Assembly (NCBI GenBank): GCA_963991165.1
Contig: CAXDOW010000045.1
Location: forward strand, 1-14,762
Direction of reading: 5' to 3'
DNA from: GCA-2862585 sp963991165
Lineage (GTDB): Bacteria > Bacteroidota > Bacteroidia > Flavobacteriales > UBA7312
Length of the DNA: 14,762 nucleotides
This document shows positions 13,084-14,762 of the stretch, piece after piece. Under the pieces are notes generated by a model. It was given only the letters and a program-made list of their open reading frames with translations, ran no database searches and had not been told where the DNA came from. Position numbers and translations under genes: made by a program. Position 1 is the first letter of the stretch, and each line of letters opens with the position of its first letter.

Positions 13084-14762
13084 CTATTGTTTTACAAAAT
13101 GAAGCATTTTTACTTGATCATCAGTTTGTATTTTTATCACATACATGCTGGGATTCAAATGGTCAATGGAGTAGGTTAACACTTGATTACTACTGACTTC
13201 ATCATAGTTTTTTTCTAGTACTTTTTGACCACTCAAAGAGAACATGCTGACAGATAAGAATTGAACATTATCTGAAAATGATAAGGAAATATCAGATGAT
13301 GCAGGGTTAGGCATCATACGAATACTTGATTGGTCCCAAAAAGTGATGTCACTGGTGCATTTATTTTGACAATCTTGAAGTGTATTAAATGATCCGTTTC
13401 CTGTTCCTGGATCGATACATGCTCCATCCACACAGTCCCAACTTGCAGCAACGGTAGTATTGCCAGTAATTTCTATGATTTTAGAGTCAATCACTTGCTT
13501 GTTGTTTTCGTCTTGAACAAAAACTACGACCACACAATTCCCTAATCCCTCCCACAGTCGGTAAGAGTTAGCAACCACATTACCAACGGCAAAAGTGGCC
13601 ATTTCAGAAATAGTCGTCGTTGTACCATAACTTAGATCTGCCGTCGTACCATTCGCGCTTGGAATCATTTTTCTCATGACTTGAAAAAATTCGGTTTCTC
13701 CATTTGTCCCTAAATTATTAGTGTATTCATTTTCAACTACGGCAATATGTACAGTTCCATTGTTGGGATAATTACCATAAGACTTGACGGTTACGTCAAT
13801 AGCTAAGTCTGTTCCGTCAGAAGCAACAGCAGTTCCCATAATATCTAAAAAGGAAGGCATATTTCGATGGTCATCAATTTCAGCTTGTGAGGAAGATGTT
13901 GATTCTCCATCAATATGAGCATTAGGAACTCCGTCAACATTATAATAAGAAACGCGCGTTCCAACATCAGCATTGTATGATTGGTCGGCTGCTCCTGGCC
14001 AATCGACCTGATATTTGATTGCAGCTACTTTAGCATCGCTTATAGCATTGACATTATTAGCATCCAGCAAAGTTTGAAAACCCGTATTGAAACTAGCACA
14101 TGGCCCGCATGTATTGCTAGTAAAATGTTCAAAAAGAGGAGTGCGTTGAGTCACAAATTCAACACCAATAACAGAACTGGCTAAAGCATTGTTAGACATA
14201 TCAATATCAGTGCCGCCATTTATGTTTTGTATAGTGACCGTAATATTGCTTGTGTCCAGCGTGGTGATGGACAATGGGTCAGGATGGATAAAATCGTAGG
14301 TTTCTAAGGTAGCTATTGAAAGTCCAGTTAAATTATCTGTAAATACGTTCACACCATCGGACCAAACGACATCCATAGATGTTATGGTTTCGGCGCCATA
14401 GTTTAAAACCGTACCTTGAATATCTACATCCACTGGTATACTAACGTGGCTGGGTAAGTCCAGTTCGCTAAGAATGATGTCAATGCCAACAGGCGTAAAA
14501 GGAGTGTGTGACACCACCACGTCATCTATATAAAATGAATGACCAGTTAGAGGAAATAAATCCAAAGAGGCCACTTCATTGATGGTATTTGAAAACGTTC
14601 CGATGGAATTACCATCCATGAGAACTTCCCATTGGTTAAGGGTTAAGTTGACACTAATTTCCAAATTGAACCAAGAATCAACAGGGTAAGTTTCAGATAA
14701 AAAGGTGGTAGCTCCGCCACCAGTTGACAAAACAAGAGAGCCATCGTCATTCATATAACAAT
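13084..14762 (-). CDS. Omp28/thioredoxin-like T9SS-secreted protein (5' end missing)
   Basis: The frame is open through the right edge (CYMNDDGSLV at the border), so the true start and signal peptide lie outside; about 559 residues are visible. In order: the end of a LamG/concanavalin-like domain (WFNLEISVNLTLNQWEVLMDG, SFYIDDVVVS), a CARDB/Ig-like segment (GTVLNYGAETITSMDVVWSD), and an Omp28-like thioredoxin-fold domain with EHFTSNTCGPCASFNTGF, the CGPC motif being coded at 14109-14098. A short Cys motif follows (WDCVDGACIDPGTGNGSF and DCQNKC), then a T9SS type A sorting domain (SIRMMPNPASSDISLSFS to MLHFVKQ). The protein is probably exported by T9SS and surface-attached or released. CGPC suggests disulfide chemistry or a structural relic of thioredoxin; activity is unproven. 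Confidence 0.9.
   Translation of the reverse strand, partial: CYMNDDGSLVLSTGGGATTFLSETYPVDSWFNLEISVNLTLNQWEVLMDGNSIGTFSNTINEVASLDLFPLTGHSFYIDDVVVSHTPFTPVGIDIILSELDLPSHVSIPVDVDIQGTVLNYGAETITSMDVVWSDGVNVFTDNLTGLSIATLETYDFIHPDPLSITTLDTSNITVTIQNINGGTDIDMSNNALASSVIGVEFVTQRTPLFEHFTSNTCGPCASFNTGFQTLLDANNVNAISDAKVAAIKYQVDWPGAADQSYNADVGTRVSYYNVDGVPNAHIDGESTSSSQAEIDDHRNMPSFLDIMGTAVASDGTDLAIDVTVKSYGNYPNNGTVHIAVVENEYTNNLGTNGETEFFQVMRKMIPSANGTTADLSYGTTTTISEMATFAVGNVVANSYRLWEGLGNCVVVVFVQDENNKQVIDSKIIEITGNTTVAASWDCVDGACIDPGTGNGSFNTLQDCQNKCTSDITFWDQSSIRMMPNPASSDISLSFSDNVQFLSVSMFSLSGQKVLEKNYDEVSSNQVLTYSIDHLNPSMYVIKIQTDDQVKMLHFVKQ

Overview
The window is a stretch of a Bacteroidota chromosome, most likely from a member of the Flavobacteriia or a related marine or aquatic lineage. 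The evidence is: two secreted proteins ending in type IX secretion (T9SS) type A sorting domains, a beta-barrel of the Bacteroidota DUF5777 type, AT-rich intergenic DNA, promoter-like sequences of the Bacteroidota TAnnTTTG type, and starts without clear Shine-Dalgarno sequences. No rRNA, tRNA, CRISPR array, transposase, integrase or phage gene is visible. This looks like ordinary housekeeping and cell-envelope chromosome, not an accessory island.

Layout from left to right: (1) the 3' part of a mitochondrial-type aconitase gene, cut by the left edge; (2) a 797-residue multidomain T9SS-secreted protein with three Cys-containing repeats; (3) a 523-nt stretch with no convincing gene. This stretch opens with an 82-nt sequence that folds into a near-perfect three-way junction. 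It also holds a second long inverted repeat and a 35-codon lipoprotein-like mini-ORF that may be a relic; (4) a small heat-shock protein (Hsp20) gene with a strong intrinsic terminator; (5) on the minus strand, a SulP anion transporter with a C-terminal STAS domain, apparently starting at TTG; (6) a 103-nt divergent intergenic region carrying a 16-bp palindrome; (7) a plus-strand run of five genes: an Atg22/UMF1-like MFS transporter, a secreted YceI-like protein, a DUF5777 beta-barrel, an LhgO-type L-2-hydroxyglutarate oxidase/dehydrogenase and an unknown 182-residue protein. The last four overlap by 7-8 nt at each junction; (8) convergent to that run and overlapping its stop codon, purB (adenylosuccinate lyase); (9) a minus-strand T9SS protein with an Omp28/thioredoxin-like CGPC domain, cut by the right edge and separated from purB by a terminator hairpin.

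Functionally, aconitase (TCA cycle) and LhgO (recovery of 2-oxoglutarate from L-2-hydroxyglutarate, feeding electrons to the respiratory chain) are central carbon enzymes, and PurB is purine synthesis. The YceI and DUF5777 proteins are probably periplasmic and outer-membrane partners. The two T9SS proteins are probably exported or surface-anchored. I see no clearly new multi-gene system. The items that most deserve a second look are the three-way-junction element at 4303-4384, the palindrome between the divergent transporters, and the tightly coupled yceI/DUF5777/lhgO/unknown operon.
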